IMG/VR virus record: IMGVR_UViG_3300028025_001167
Span: 1-31,812 of that record
Source: a virus
Length of the DNA: 31,812 nt
Reading direction: 5' to 3' (one strand)
Shown: one piece after another, positions 8,010 through 15,353 of the stretch
Numbering within the stretch: position 1 is the stretch's first letter
Layout: every line of letters starts with the position of its first letter
Made by a program: the position numbers and the translations under genes
Notes under the pieces: model-generated
Told to the model about the DNA's origin: nothing
What the model saw: the letters and a program-made list of their open reading frames with translations, nothing else
Database searches by the model: none

Positions 8010-8204
8010 ATGAACGCAAGAATCATATATCCAACAGACAACGGCGGCGTGGCAATCATCATTCCAGCACCAGAAGCACTTGAAACAATGACCATTGAGG
8101 ACATTGCCGCCAAAGATGTTCCTGCTGGCAAAGAGTTCAAGATCATTGACACTGCTGATGTGCCAACAGACCGCACATTTCGTGACGCTTGGGAGTACTC
8201 ATGA
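8010..8204 (+). CDS. Small tail-fibre-associated protein
   Basis: The 64-residue protein starts MNARIIYPTDNGGVAIIIPA and ends DVPTDRTFRDAWEYS. The DRTFRDAW ending recurs in small proteins next to fibre genes in many proteobacterial phages and suggests a fibre-assembly helper, but the function is not established here. It sits between two fibre modules, has a good GGAG ribosome site (AGGAGCAATC before the ATG), and overlaps the next small gene by four bases (ATGA), so the two are probably translationally coupled. Confidence 0.72.
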   Translation: MNARIIYPTDNGGVAIIIPAPEALETMTIEDIAAKDVPAGKEFKIIDTADVPTDRTFRDAWEYS

Positions 8205-8422
8205 TTACTATAAACATCGACAAAGCCAAAACTATTGCACACGACAAACGCCGTGAAGCACGTTCTGCTGAATTTGCGCCTTTGGACATTAAGGCAACCA
8301 TTCCATCTGAGGCAACAGCGGCTGAGACAGCAAGGCAAGCTGTGAGAGACAAGTATGCGGCTATGCAAGTTGCTATTGATGCTGCTTCAACTACTGATGA
8401 AATTAAGGCGGTGATGCCATGA
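8201..8422 (+). CDS. Small helical fibre-assembly-like protein
   Basis: The 73-residue protein (MITINIDKAKTIAHDKRREA at the start) is helical and charged. Its layout of an N-terminal IDKAK..AHDKRR..R segment followed by ARQAVRDKYAAMQVAIDAA resembles small chaperone-like proteins encoded beside phage fibres. The start at 8201 overlaps the preceding stop (ATGA), and the end overlaps the next fibre gene the same way, so four fibre-region genes form one coupled chain. An upstream ATG at 8189 lacks a good ribosome site. Confidence 0.72.
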   Translation: MITINIDKAKTIAHDKRREARSAEFAPLDIKATIPSEATAAETARQAVRDKYAAMQVAIDAASTTDEIKAVMP

Positions 8423-9519
8423 CAGTCTCGCTGAACGGAACATCAGGAATTGTTTTCAACGATGCCTCTACGCAAAATACAAGTGCATTCACTGGTGGAT
8501 TTGCATTTCGTAATCGCTTGATAAATTCGGATATGCGAATAGACCAGAGGAATGCGGGGGCTAGTGTTAGCACATCTGGGTCATTCCCTGTGGATAGGTT
8601 TGCAGTTGGCTCAACAGGTTCTGTCACTTTTACTGCACAACGCTCTACAACTGCACCCGCTGGTTTTATAAATAGCGTTCTTTGGACAACAGGAACTGGT
8701 GCTGCACCTACTTCTACTCAGCAAAGCAATATTTCTCAAGGTGTTGAAGGTTTAAATGTTTCTGATTTTGGATGGGGTACTGCAAGTGCAGTAACAGTCA
8801 CTTTAAGTTTTTGGGTTCGCAGTTCTTTAACTGGGACTTTTTGTGTAGCCATTACAAATAACTCTCGTAGCTATCCAGCAACTTACACAATTTCTGCCGC
8901 AAACACTTGGGAACAGAAAACAATCACTATCGCTGGTGATACAAGCGGAACTTGGGTGACTACAAACGAAAGAGCATTTAGAGTTGTGTTTGACTACGGA
9001 ACAGGCTCTAACCGACTAGGTACGGCAAACATTTGGCAGTCAGGCGAATATATTTCAGTATCTGGTGCAACACAAGTTTGTGCCACATCTGGTGCTACGT
9101 TCTACATCACCGGAGTGCAACTGGAAAAAGGCTCAACAGCAACGAGCTTTGACTACAGGCCTTATTCCACCGAGCTTCAGCTTGCACAGCGGTATTACTG
9201 GAAAATCACGGCACAAACCATTGGCGACCAACTTGGCGTTGGACTAAACACAACAACAACTACTGGCACTTACTTTTTATCGTTTCCAGTTGCAATGAGG
9301 ACAAACCCAACGGCATTAGAGCAGACGGGAACGGCTGGAGATTATCGAATCTATCATAACGTTGTAACAACTTGTAGTTCTGTCCCAACTTTTTCAAGCG
9401 CCAGCACTTATGCAACAAGAACAACATTTACAGTTGCTTCAGGTTTGACAACAGGCCAAGCAAGTTTTCCTCAAGCACAGTCTACTAATGCTTACCTCGC
9501 ATGGAGTGCCGAACTATGA
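8419..9519 (+). CDS. Tail fibre/spike module with carbohydrate-binding-like fold
   Basis: The 366-residue protein begins MTVSLNGTSGIVFNDASTQN, a fibre N-terminus also echoed by the later fibre at 9677, then NRLINSDMRIDQRNAGASV. That second motif is common at the start of phage receptor-binding proteins with a jelly-roll-like middle domain. The middle (TLSFWVRSSLTGTFCVAITN ... TYTISAANTWEQKTITI) resembles a carbohydrate-binding beta-sandwich. The end (ELQLAQRYYWKI) is another frequent fibre segment. It is most likely an alternative or additional receptor-binding protein. It overlaps both neighbours by four bases. Confidence 0.75.
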   Translation: MTVSLNGTSGIVFNDASTQNTSAFTGGFAFRNRLINSDMRIDQRNAGASVSTSGSFPVDRFAVGSTGSVTFTAQRSTTAPAGFINSVLWTTGTGAAPTSTQQSNISQGVEGLNVSDFGWGTASAVTVTLSFWVRSSLTGTFCVAITNNSRSYPATYTISAANTWEQKTITIAGDTSGTWVTTNERAFRVVFDYGTGSNRLGTANIWQSGEYISVSGATQVCATSGATFYITGVQLEKGSTATSFDYRPYSTELQLAQRYYWKITAQTIGDQLGVGLNTTTTTGTYFLSFPVAMRTNPTALEQTGTAGDYRIYHNVVTTCSSVPTFSSASTYATRTTFTVASGLTTGQASFPQAQSTNAYLAWSAEL

Positions 9520-9680
9520 TTTACAAAATGCTTCCCGCCGTTGAAGGCGAACCACAAATCTACGCTCGTATTGATGATGATGGCAAATGCCGTCTGACTT
9601 GCACCGAAGACTACCCAGAATTCAAGGATTGGCTTGCTGAAGGCAACGTCCCAACCCCTGCTGATGAGGAGCAATCATGA
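9516..9680 (+). CDS. 54-residue acidic fibre-cassette protein
   Basis: This short gene fits exactly between two fibre genes, with an ATGA overlap at each end (start in the stop of 8419-9519, stop in the start of 9677-10468). The product begins MIYKMLPAVEGEPQIYARID and continues DDDGKCRLTCTEDYPEFKDW; it is acidic, with two cysteines. Its end DNA GAGGAGCAATCATGA provides the ribosome site for the next gene, repeating the AGGAGCAATCATGA block before 8010. It is probably another small fibre-assembly factor or regulator of fibre translation; I do not recognise a family. Confidence 0.72.
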   Translation: MIYKMLPAVEGEPQIYARIDDDGKCRLTCTEDYPEFKDWLAEGNVPTPADEEQS

Positions 9681-10468
9681 CATTAATCCTCAATGGGACG
9701 GACGGTTTATCCGATGTAGACGGTTCAGCAGCTACACCAGCCATCAGAGGCACAGACGCTAACACAGGCATCTTCTTCCCTGCGGCTGACACTATTGCCT
9801 TTGCTGAAGGTGGTGCTGAAATAGCTAGATTTGATAGCTCGGGGAATTTTGGGATTGGTACGAGTTCGCCGACAAATAAACTGCAAGTCTCTGGAAATGT
9901 TCGGGGCACTGCTTTTTATGTAGACGGTGGAGCTTACCTTGGTAGTGCTGGTTCTGATACCTTAACATTTATTGCGGGCTCTTCAGAACGCGCCCGTATC
10001 GACTCCCTTGGCAGTTTGTTGATTAATGCCACAAGTAACGGATACGGGGTAACAGGCGGGATTTACGCCCCAAGCGTCTACGGCTTTACAACTGCTTCCG
10101 CTGCCAACATGCATATTGAAAACGGCGGCTTCATGCGTAGGTCTACGTCTTCTTTGAAATACAAGACAGATGTTCAAGACGCAACGCACGGGCTTGCAAA
10201 AGTCATGCAGCTTCGCCCCGTCACCTACAAGGGAATTAATGACGGCGATAAAGTGTTTGGCGGTCTGATTGCTGAAGAAGTACACGAAGCTGGCCTGACT
10301 GAATTTGTGCAATACGCTGAAGATGGCTCACCAGATGCCTTGGCTTACGGCAACATGGTTTCTTTGTGCGTTAAAGCCTTCCAAGAGATGAAAGCAATCA
10401 TTGACACCCAAGCCAGCACAATCACCCAACTGCAAGCAGATGTCGAAGCATTGAAAGCCCAACCATGA
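9677..10468 (+). CDS. Tail fibre with C-terminal S74 intramolecular chaperone
   Basis: The 263-residue protein starts with a fibre N-terminus (MTLILNGTDGLSDVDGSAAT) and the repeats GIGTSSPTNKLQVSG and DTLTFIAGSSERARIDSLG typical of phage fibres. Its last 110 residues form a peptidase S74/intramolecular chaperone domain, which trimerises the fibre and then cuts itself off. S158 and K163 in TSSLKYKTD have the Ser-Lys spacing of the catalytic dyad. LRPVTYKGI, GGLIAEEVHE and a terminal coiled coil (AFQEMKAIIDTQASTITQLQ) follow as expected for the family. Self-cleavage would leave a short mature fibre of about 157 residues. Confidence 0.88.
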   Translation: MTLILNGTDGLSDVDGSAATPAIRGTDANTGIFFPAADTIAFAEGGAEIARFDSSGNFGIGTSSPTNKLQVSGNVRGTAFYVDGGAYLGSAGSDTLTFIAGSSERARIDSLGSLLINATSNGYGVTGGIYAPSVYGFTTASAANMHIENGGFMRRSTSSLKYKTDVQDATHGLAKVMQLRPVTYKGINDGDKVFGGLIAEEVHEAGLTEFVQYAEDGSPDALAYGNMVSLCVKAFQEMKAIIDTQASTITQLQADVEALKAQP

Positions 10469-10704
10469 CCCCAGAATTAGATAAATATTACTCAGAACGC
10501 TTTTCCATGATGGGAACAGAGGGTTGGAAGGACTTGACTATTGACATTGACAATATGATAGAGTCGCTAAATAATATAAGCGTTATTCCTGATGAAAAGA
10601 CCTTACAGTTTCGTAAAGGAGAACTTTCCATCTTGACTTGGCTGAAAACCTTGAAAGAGGTCAGCGAACGAGCCTACGAGGAATTGAATGAAAAGAATGT
10701 ATGA
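10465..10704 (+). CDS. Small helical phage protein, function unknown
   Basis: The 79-residue protein (MTPELDKYYSERFSMMGTEG at the start, then WKDLTIDIDNMIESLNN) is helical and acidic. Similar small proteins sit near head or tail genes in T7-like environmental podoviruses, to my recollection, but no role is known to me. It overlaps the S74 fibre stop by four bases and the following zinc-ribbon gene by 17 bases, so all three are likely made from one message. Confidence 0.7.
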   Translation: MTPELDKYYSERFSMMGTEGWKDLTIDIDNMIESLNNISVIPDEKTLQFRKGELSILTWLKTLKEVSERAYEELNEKNV

Positions 10705-10915
10705 ATTTGTCTGTGAAAACGGACACAAGATTGAACGGTATTGTGTTTATGAGATGCAATCTGTTCAGTGTGAGTGCGGTGGTTCAGCCAGTCGCACAAT
10801 CTCTGCGCCAAGCATTAACTTGGAAGGGTGGTCGGGGAGTTTCCCTGGCTCGGCAATGAAATTTGACCGAAAACACCGTGAAAAGTTGGCTGCTGAACGC
10901 AAAACCACTACATAA
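10688..10915 (+). CDS. Small zinc-ribbon (FmdB-like) protein
   Basis: The 75-residue protein begins MKRMYEFVCENGHKIERYC and continues with CECGGSASRTISAPSINLEG, a single zinc ribbon like the FmdB-type putative regulatory domain. Cys/His at C9 and H13 and the CEC pair are plausible metal ligands. Such proteins are frequent in phage head-gene clusters. I use ATG 10688, which has GAGGAA about five bases upstream; an internal ATG at 10697 would also give a full ribbon. The 57 bases after it hold only the ribosome site of the scaffold gene. Confidence 0.75.
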   Translation: MKRMYEFVCENGHKIERYCVYEMQSVQCECGGSASRTISAPSINLEGWSGSFPGSAMKFDRKHREKLAAERKTTT

Positions 10916-10972
10916 GCAATTTCGCCGTAGTGTCTCCTAGAACCCAAAAGTGGCAGGAAAAAGGAAAAAACA

Positions 10973-11734
10973 ATGTTGATTGATAACCCAGACGAGATGC
11001 AAAGTGAATTAGATATTGTCGAGTCGCAAAAACTTGAATCATCTATTGAGCCAATGTCTAATGACATTCCCGACAAATATCGGGGTAAAGAACTGTCAGA
11101 CATTATTAAGATGCACCAAGAGGCTGAGAAGCTGATTGGTAAGCAAGCTCAAGAGGTGGGTGAAGTACGCAAATTGGCAGACGAACTCATCAAGCAAAAC
11201 CTTGCTGGAAAGTCTCAAGTTGTTAAAGAGGAAGAGCCAGAAGTAGATTTCTTTGAAAATCCACAAGCGGCTGTTCGTAAGACTGTTGACAACCATCCTG
11301 ATGTTCTTGCGGGTCGCCAAGCGGCTCTAGAGTTCAAAAAGATGCAGATTCAGCAAAAGCTGGCGGCTGAACACCCTGATTTCGGTCAGATTGCTCAGGA
11401 TGCAGACTTTGTGAATTGGGTGAAATCTTCTCCTATTCGCATTGGTTTGTACGCAAAGGCTGATGGTGAGTATGATTACGACAGTGCTAACGAACTGCTC
11501 AGTACCTACAAGCAATTGAAGGGTGTTAAGGCTAAACAGACTAGCGATGCGGGTGAAACCCAACGCAAATCTAACCTTAAAGCCGCTACAGTTGATGTTG
11601 GCGGTACTGGTGAATCAGGAAAACGAGTCTATCGAAGGGCTGACCTTATTCGGCTGAAGATGCAAGACCCGAACCGATACGATGCTTTGAGTGACGAGAT
11701 CATGCAAGCGTATGCCGAAGGACGGGTCAAATAA
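10973..11734 (+). CDS. Capsid scaffolding protein
   Basis: The 253-residue, very acidic and helical protein lies directly before the major capsid gene, the standard place for scaffold. It contains NDIPDKYRGKELSDIIKMHQ early, a motif I associate with scaffold/capsid-assembly proteins of T7-like and pelagiphage-type podoviruses, then a long coiled coil (EAEKLIGKQAQEVGEVRKLA) and a basic C-terminus (KRVYRRADLIRLKMQDPNRY) of the kind that contacts coat protein. Its ribosome site is AGGAAAAA. It would direct procapsid assembly and be lost before DNA packaging ends. Confidence 0.82.
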   Translation: MLIDNPDEMQSELDIVESQKLESSIEPMSNDIPDKYRGKELSDIIKMHQEAEKLIGKQAQEVGEVRKLADELIKQNLAGKSQVVKEEEPEVDFFENPQAAVRKTVDNHPDVLAGRQAALEFKKMQIQQKLAAEHPDFGQIAQDADFVNWVKSSPIRIGLYAKADGEYDYDSANELLSTYKQLKGVKAKQTSDAGETQRKSNLKAATVDVGGTGESGKRVYRRADLIRLKMQDPNRYDALSDEIMQAYAEGRVK

Positions 11735-11765
11735 CCTTAACTTTTGATTTTTTGGAGATACAAAC

Positions 11766-12749
11766 ATGGCAACATCATTTTCCCCCACCAATTCAGTGAC
11801 CACAACCACTGGCGCAACGTTCATCCCTGAGATTTGGTCAGATGAAATCGTAGCCGCCTACAAGAAAAACTTGGTTCTTGCTAACCTTGTTATGAAGATG
11901 AACTTCAAGGGCAAGAAAGGTGACACCGTTCACATTCCTGCACCTACTCGTGGTTCTGCTTCTGCCAAGGCCGCTGAGACAGCAGTTACTTTGATTGCTG
12001 CTACTGAGTCTGAAGTCAACGTGTCTATCAACAAGCACTATGAATATAGCCGCTTGATCGAAGACATCGTGGAAGCCCAAGCCTTGAACTCCATGCGTCA
12101 GTTCTACACTGCTGATGCTGGTTACGCTTTGGCTCGTCAAGTTGATACCGACTTGATTCAGTTGGGTCGTTTGGCTAACGGTGGTTCTACTGGTGCTCGT
12201 TACGGTTCTGCCTTCATCGGCGGTGACGGTACAACCACCTTTGACTACACAGCCAATACCAACACTGGCAACGCCTCTGCTCTGACTGATTCGGCTATTC
12301 GCCGCACCATTCAGCGTTTGGATGACAACGATACTCCTATGGATGGTCGTTTCTTCGTCATTCCTCCATCAAGCCGCAACACCCTGATGGGTCTGGCTCG
12401 TTACACCGAACAAGCATTTATCGGTAATGGCGATGCTATCCGCAACGGTGAAATCGGTAACCTGTATGGTATCCCTGTGTTCACTTCCAGCAATGCTGAC
12501 TCTGCTTCTGCTACTGCCGCCTTCCCTGCAAGCGGTACTGCTATTGCTCGTGTCTGCTTGATGGGTCACAAGGACTCTATGGTTCTGGTTGAGCAAATTG
12601 GTGTCCGTTCACAAGTTCAGTACAAACAAGAGTATTTGGCTACTCTGTTCACTTCTGACACTTTGTACGGTGTTGCCGCTTTGCGTGATGCCGCTTCTGT
12701 GGGTGCAGCCAAGTCTTCATCCATGTTTGCTTTGGTTGTTCCTAGCTAA
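11766..12749 (+). CDS. Major capsid protein
   Basis: The 327-residue protein follows scaffold and is followed by a strong terminator, as expected for the most highly expressed virion gene. The start ATFIPEIWSDEIVAAYKKNL, then LANLVMKMNFKGKKGDTVHI and PAPTRGSASAKA, is characteristic of HK97-fold coat proteins in this group of environmental podoviruses. Later segments NTLMGLARYTEQAFIGNGD and GNLYGIPVFTSSN match the conserved C-terminal half. Codon use is strongly biased toward GGT, GCT, CGT and AAC, consistent with high expression. The ribosome site is GGAG at 11754-11757, with eight bases before the ATG. Confidence 0.93.
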   Translation: MATSFSPTNSVTTTTGATFIPEIWSDEIVAAYKKNLVLANLVMKMNFKGKKGDTVHIPAPTRGSASAKAAETAVTLIAATESEVNVSINKHYEYSRLIEDIVEAQALNSMRQFYTADAGYALARQVDTDLIQLGRLANGGSTGARYGSAFIGGDGTTTFDYTANTNTGNASALTDSAIRRTIQRLDDNDTPMDGRFFVIPPSSRNTLMGLARYTEQAFIGNGDAIRNGEIGNLYGIPVFTSSNADSASATAAFPASGTAIARVCLMGHKDSMVLVEQIGVRSQVQYKQEYLATLFTSDTLYGVAALRDAASVGAAKSSSMFALVVPS

Positions 12750-12760
12750 TTGCAGTTGCG

Positions 12761-12791
12761 CCCCTCGCCCTAGTGGTGGGGGGACTTTTTT
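12761..12791 (+). terminator. Intrinsic terminator after the capsid gene
   Basis: Nine paired positions (12761-12769 with 12775-12783, seven G-C and two G-U) close a five-base CTAGT loop, and six Ts follow at 12786-12791. It lies 11 bases after the capsid stop and probably sets the level of downstream tail transcripts. Confidence 0.85.
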
Positions 12792-12812
12792 AACTTAATT
12801 AGGAGAAATCAA

Positions 12813-13139
12813 ATGGCAGCAGCAACAGCAGTAGTTTCCCGCCGTGGAAACGATCAGTTCCGTGGTCTGTTTTCAGACACTTGGGACGTTTCATGTACTT
12901 TGGATAGCGCATCAGTTGCTACCACTGCTACAGCTACAGACACAGTAACCGTTCCAGGCGTTGCTTTGGGTGACATGGTTATTGGTATGTCAGTTGGTGT
13001 GAGCGAAGCTGGATTGGTTCGTAGAGCCTATATTTCAGCCGCCGACACCGTTACTGTCGTGACCTACAACCCAACAGCAGGTTCTGTTGATTTGGGTGGT
13101 ACTACATTGCAACTTATCATTGGTCGTGCTGTAGTTTAA
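12813..13139 (+). CDS. Putative capsid decoration or head-associated protein
   Basis: The 108-residue protein follows the capsid gene and terminator with its own AGGAG site. It is almost entirely beta-prone and rich in Val, Thr, Ala and Gly (MAAATAVVSRRGNDQFRGLF, then VSCTLDSASVATTATATD). No cysteine-based or enzymatic motif is seen except one Cys near residue 29. Position and composition suggest a capsid decoration or stabilising protein. The capsid-like codon bias (GGT, GTT, GCT) supports high expression. Function is inferred from context only. Confidence 0.65.
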   Translation: MAAATAVVSRRGNDQFRGLFSDTWDVSCTLDSASVATTATATDTVTVPGVALGDMVIGMSVGVSEAGLVRRAYISAADTVTVVTYNPTAGSVDLGGTTLQLIIGRAVV

Positions 13140-13144
13140 TGATG

Positions 13145-13167
13145 GGGGGACTTGTTCCCCCTTTCTC
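13145..13167 (+). terminator. G/C hairpin, possible weak terminator
   Basis: GGGGGA (13145-13150) pairs with TCCCCC (13156-13161) across a five-base loop, followed by TTTCTC. The T run is short, so this may be a partial terminator or an mRNA 3'-end stabiliser after the decoration-like gene. Confidence 0.55.
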
Positions 13168-13181
13168 ATTTAAGGGGTTTT

Positions 13182-13400
13182 ATGGCTACTTTTCGTTGTC
13201 TTCAGTCTGGTAATACCGTGACTTTCACTTTGCAACATGACATTGACTCTATGAAGGGTCATCAAGGTTATGTGAGGGTAGATGAGCCAGAAGTAACCAT
13301 AGAATCTGATGATTCTGTTCGTACAGATACCGCCTTTCGTGCGCCTGTCATCCCCACAATTAAGCGTATGGGTAGACCCCGAAAGGTAGCAAATGTCTGA
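13182..13400 (+). CDS. Small head-region protein, unknown
   Basis: The 72-residue protein (MATFRCLQSGNTVTFTLQHD at the start) has an N-terminal beta region and a basic end (IKRMGRPRKVANV) carrying one AT-hook-like MGRPRK motif. Such short proteins after the capsid gene occur in many podoviruses and have no known role. ATG 13182 is chosen because AAGGGG lies just upstream; a TTG at 13152 falls within the hairpin and is unlikely. It overlaps the next gene by 8 bases. Confidence 0.68.
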   Translation: MATFRCLQSGNTVTFTLQHDIDSMKGHQGYVRVDEPEVTIESDDSVRTDTAFRAPVIPTIKRMGRPRKVANV

Positions 13401-13596
13401 TATTGATGCCAGAGATTTCGGCAAATTAGAAGCTCAAGTCGAGGCTCTCCAGAAGGAGATGCACCAGTTGAGTGCTGACGTTAAATCCCTGTTGGAACTT
13501 GCCAACAAGGGTAAAGGTGGTTTTTGGGGCGGCATGATGGTCGCTTCTGCTGTTGGTGGCCTGTTTACATTCATTGTTGATCGTATCTGGAAATAA
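13393..13596 (+). CDS. Coiled-coil plus membrane-anchor protein (XhlA/holin-like)
   Basis: The 67-residue protein has an N-terminal heptad coiled coil (KLEAQVEALQKEMHQLSADV), a glycine-rich turn (NKGKGGFWGG), one membrane segment (MMVASAVGGLFTFIVDRIWK) and a basic end. This is the design of XhlA/haemolysin-type phage membrane proteins. A lysis role or a membrane link during assembly are both possible; the main holin candidate lies far away at 24708. It overlaps the previous gene by 8 bases. Confidence 0.68.
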   Translation: MSDIDARDFGKLEAQVEALQKEMHQLSADVKSLLELANKGKGGFWGGMMVASAVGGLFTFIVDRIWK

Positions 13597-13606
13597 GGAG
13601 AACGCT

Positions 13607-13795
13607 ATGCCTATGGTCGGAAAAAAGAAGTTTCCCTACTCTGAAAAAGGCGAGAAAGAAGCCAAAGAGTACGGCAAGAAAAAGGGTATCCCTGTAACTA
13701 TCATGGTTGCTATTGGTAAGCCAAAGAAGGCAATGCCTATGCGTGGTGGTCGTACCGCTACAAACATGATGAAGAAATCTTCAAGAGGTAAATAA
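13607..13795 (+). CDS. Tiny basic protein
   Basis: The 62-residue protein begins MPMVGKKKFPYSEKGEKEAK and ends with RGGRTATNMMKKSSRGK; it is rich in Lys, Gly and Met. AAGGAG precedes ATG 13607 at good spacing, so the longer frame from 13553 is not used. This is the first of several tiny basic proteins between capsid and tail genes, which may be packaged with DNA or stabilise the head; that is inference from charge and place. It ends with a one-base TAATG overlap. Confidence 0.7.
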   Translation: MPMVGKKKFPYSEKGEKEAKEYGKKKGIPVTIMVAIGKPKKAMPMRGGRTATNMMKKSSRGK

Positions 13796-14079
13796 TGTCA
13801 TCTTTAACTACTCCTGTCACCTTGTTGAGTGCTGTTGTCGCAACAGGTGCTTCTAAAGCAGTTCAGGCTGACGCTGGTCAACCAGCATTCTTGCAAGTTA
13901 GTGGCATTACTTCTGCCACTGTTGTTTTGCAAGGTAGCCTTGACGGTACAAATTGGTCAACTATTGGCACTGCTTTAACTGCTGATGGACTCGTTACAGT
14001 TGCTAATGCTCCCAAATATTTGAGAGCAAACTGCACAGTTTATGTAACTGGCACGATCACCGCCAAAATCATGTACTAA
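13795..14079 (+). CDS. Beta-rich head/tail-region protein, unknown
   Basis: The 94-residue protein (MSSLTTPVTLLSAVVATGAS, then LQGSLDGTNWSTIG) is beta-prone. The motif LQGSLDGTNW recurs in phage proteins encoded near capsid or tail-completion genes, where it may form an immunoglobulin-like or decoration domain. No enzymatic motif is present. It starts in a TAATG overlap with the tiny basic gene before it. Confidence 0.65.
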   Translation: MSSLTTPVTLLSAVVATGASKAVQADAGQPAFLQVSGITSATVVLQGSLDGTNWSTIGTALTADGLVTVANAPKYLRANCTVYVTGTITAKIMY

Positions 14080-14090
14080 GGAGAAACCCT

Positions 14091-14246
14091 ATGAAGATGA
14101 CTAAATCTCAAAAGAAGGTCAAGAAGGTCATGGGGGAGTTCAAAGAAGGCACTTTGCATTCTGGTAAGAATGGCAAGGTTGTCAAGTCCAAAGACCAAGC
14201 TATTGCGATTGCATTGTCAGTTGCGGGAAAGGCTAAGAAGAAATGA
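14091..14246 (+). CDS. Tiny basic DUF6496-like protein
   Basis: The 51-residue protein reads MKMTKSQKKVKKVMGEFKEG, then TLHSGKNGKVVKSKDQAIAI and ALSVAGKAKKK. This matches the DUF6496 pattern: a KKVxKVMxEFKxGxLxSG core followed by QAIAIALS and a basic tail. Family members occur in phages and in bacteria; their function is unknown. ATG 14091 has AGGAG nine bases upstream. The stop overlaps the start of the next gene by four bases (ATGA), indicating coupled translation. Confidence 0.78.
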   Translation: MKMTKSQKKVKKVMGEFKEGTLHSGKNGKVVKSKDQAIAIALSVAGKAKKK

Positions 14247-14401
14247 AAGCTGGACTCTACGCCAACATTAACGCTAAACAAGCTCGTATCAAGGCTGGTT
14301 CTGGTGAAAAGATGAACAAGGTGGGGTCTAAAGCCGCACCTACAGCCGCTGACTTCAAACAAGCGGCAAAGACCGCAAAGAAGCCTAAAAAGGTGAAGTG
14401 A
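14243..14401 (+). CDS. Tiny basic protein, unknown
   Basis: The 52-residue protein begins MKAGLYANINAKQARIKAGS and continues GEKMNKVGSKAAPTAADFKQ, ending in AAKTAKKPKKVK. Small proteins with the pattern GLYANI.AK..RI.AGSGEKM.K.GS..APTA..F..AAKTAK are frequent next to the two neighbouring families in phage genomes. They may bind DNA or help head completion, but nothing is established. The gene is joined to both neighbours by overlaps (ATGA before, TGATG after). Confidence 0.75.
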   Translation: MKAGLYANINAKQARIKAGSGEKMNKVGSKAAPTAADFKQAAKTAKKPKKVK

Positions 14402-14709
14402 TGAAATCTCCAACTTGGCAAACAAAAGCTGGTCAAAATCCAAAAGGCGGCTTGAATGCCAAGGGCAGAGCCTCTTATAATGCAGAAACTGGTGGCAATT
14501 TGAAGCCTCCAGTGAAATCAGGGGATAATCCCCGTAGAGCAAGTTTCTTGGCTCGCATGGGCAATATGGCTGGTGCTGAGTACAAGGATGGTGAACCGAC
14601 AAGACTGCTTCTTTCGCTAAAGGCTTGGGGTGCTAACTCCAAAGCTGACGCAAAGGCAAAAGCTCAAGCTATATCCGCAAGGAACAAAGCAAAGGCTAAA
14701 AGCAGATGA
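14401..14709 (+). CDS. DUF6321-like small protein
   Basis: The 102-residue protein (MKSPTWQTKAGQNPKGGLNA, then KGRASYNAETGGNLKPPVKS) contains RRASFLARMGNMAGAEYKDG and RLLLSLKAWGANSKADAKAK, the conserved blocks of the DUF6321 family of phage proteins, whose function is unknown to me. It is strongly basic. I use ATG 14401, which overlaps the preceding stop in TGATG; an immediately upstream GTG would add one residue. It overlaps the adaptor gene by four bases. Confidence 0.78.
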   Translation: MKSPTWQTKAGQNPKGGLNAKGRASYNAETGGNLKPPVKSGDNPRRASFLARMGNMAGAEYKDGEPTRLLLSLKAWGANSKADAKAKAQAISARNKAKAKSR

Positions 14710-15353
14710 CATACTTAGAACTTGTAAACGATGTCCTTGTAAGGTTGCGTGAAACAACTGTTTCTACCGTTACAGAAACATCTTATTCTTCCTTGATTGG
14801 CAAGTTTGTCAATGATGCAAAGCGTCAGATTGAAGATGCTTTTGCTTGGAATGTCCTTGGCACAACAATCACCTTGTCTACTGTTTCAGGAACATACTCC
14901 TACGCCTTAACTGGTGCTGGTCAAAAATTCCAAGTTCTTGATGTGCTGAACGTCACTAGCAACCTCCGCATGAGAAATGTGGACTTTGCTACGATGAATC
15001 GCTATCAGAACTTCTCAACTCCTGTTAACGGTATTCCTGCCTACTATGCCTTTGATGGTGTTGATGGTAGCTATGACACCAAGGTAACTATCTATCCTCG
15101 TCCTGATGGCGTGTATAGCATCCCATTTAGCCTGACAGTGCCACAAGCCACTTTGTCTAGTGACTCGACTGTTGTAGCCGTTCCTGACGTTTTGATTGTC
15201 CAGAATGCTTATGCTCGTGCCTTGGTTGAGCGTGGTGAAGATGGCGGTTTGTCATCCTCTGAGGCTTATTCCTTGTACAAAGCTATGTTGTCTGACTACA
15301 TTGCGTTGGAAGGCACTCGCTATCCTGAGAATCAGGAGTTCATTCCAGTATGA
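14706..15353 (+). CDS. Tail adaptor/head-completion protein (P22 gp4-like)
   Basis: The 215-residue protein starts MTYLELVNDVLVRLRETTVS, then FVNDAKRQIEDAFAWNVL, which is the helical signature of gp4-type adaptors that form the ring beneath the portal. A beta region (TTITLSTVSGTYSYALTGAG) follows, and VTIYPRPDGVYSIPFSLTVP and the helix NAYARALVERGEDGG complete the usual pattern. It directly precedes the gp10-like tail-hub gene with a four-base overlap, as expected for proteins that assemble one after the other on the portal. Confidence 0.82.
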   Translation: MTYLELVNDVLVRLRETTVSTVTETSYSSLIGKFVNDAKRQIEDAFAWNVLGTTITLSTVSGTYSYALTGAGQKFQVLDVLNVTSNLRMRNVDFATMNRYQNFSTPVNGIPAYYAFDGVDGSYDTKVTIYPRPDGVYSIPFSLTVPQATLSSDSTVVAVPDVLIVQNAYARALVERGEDGGLSSSEAYSLYKAMLSDYIALEGTRYPENQEFIPV

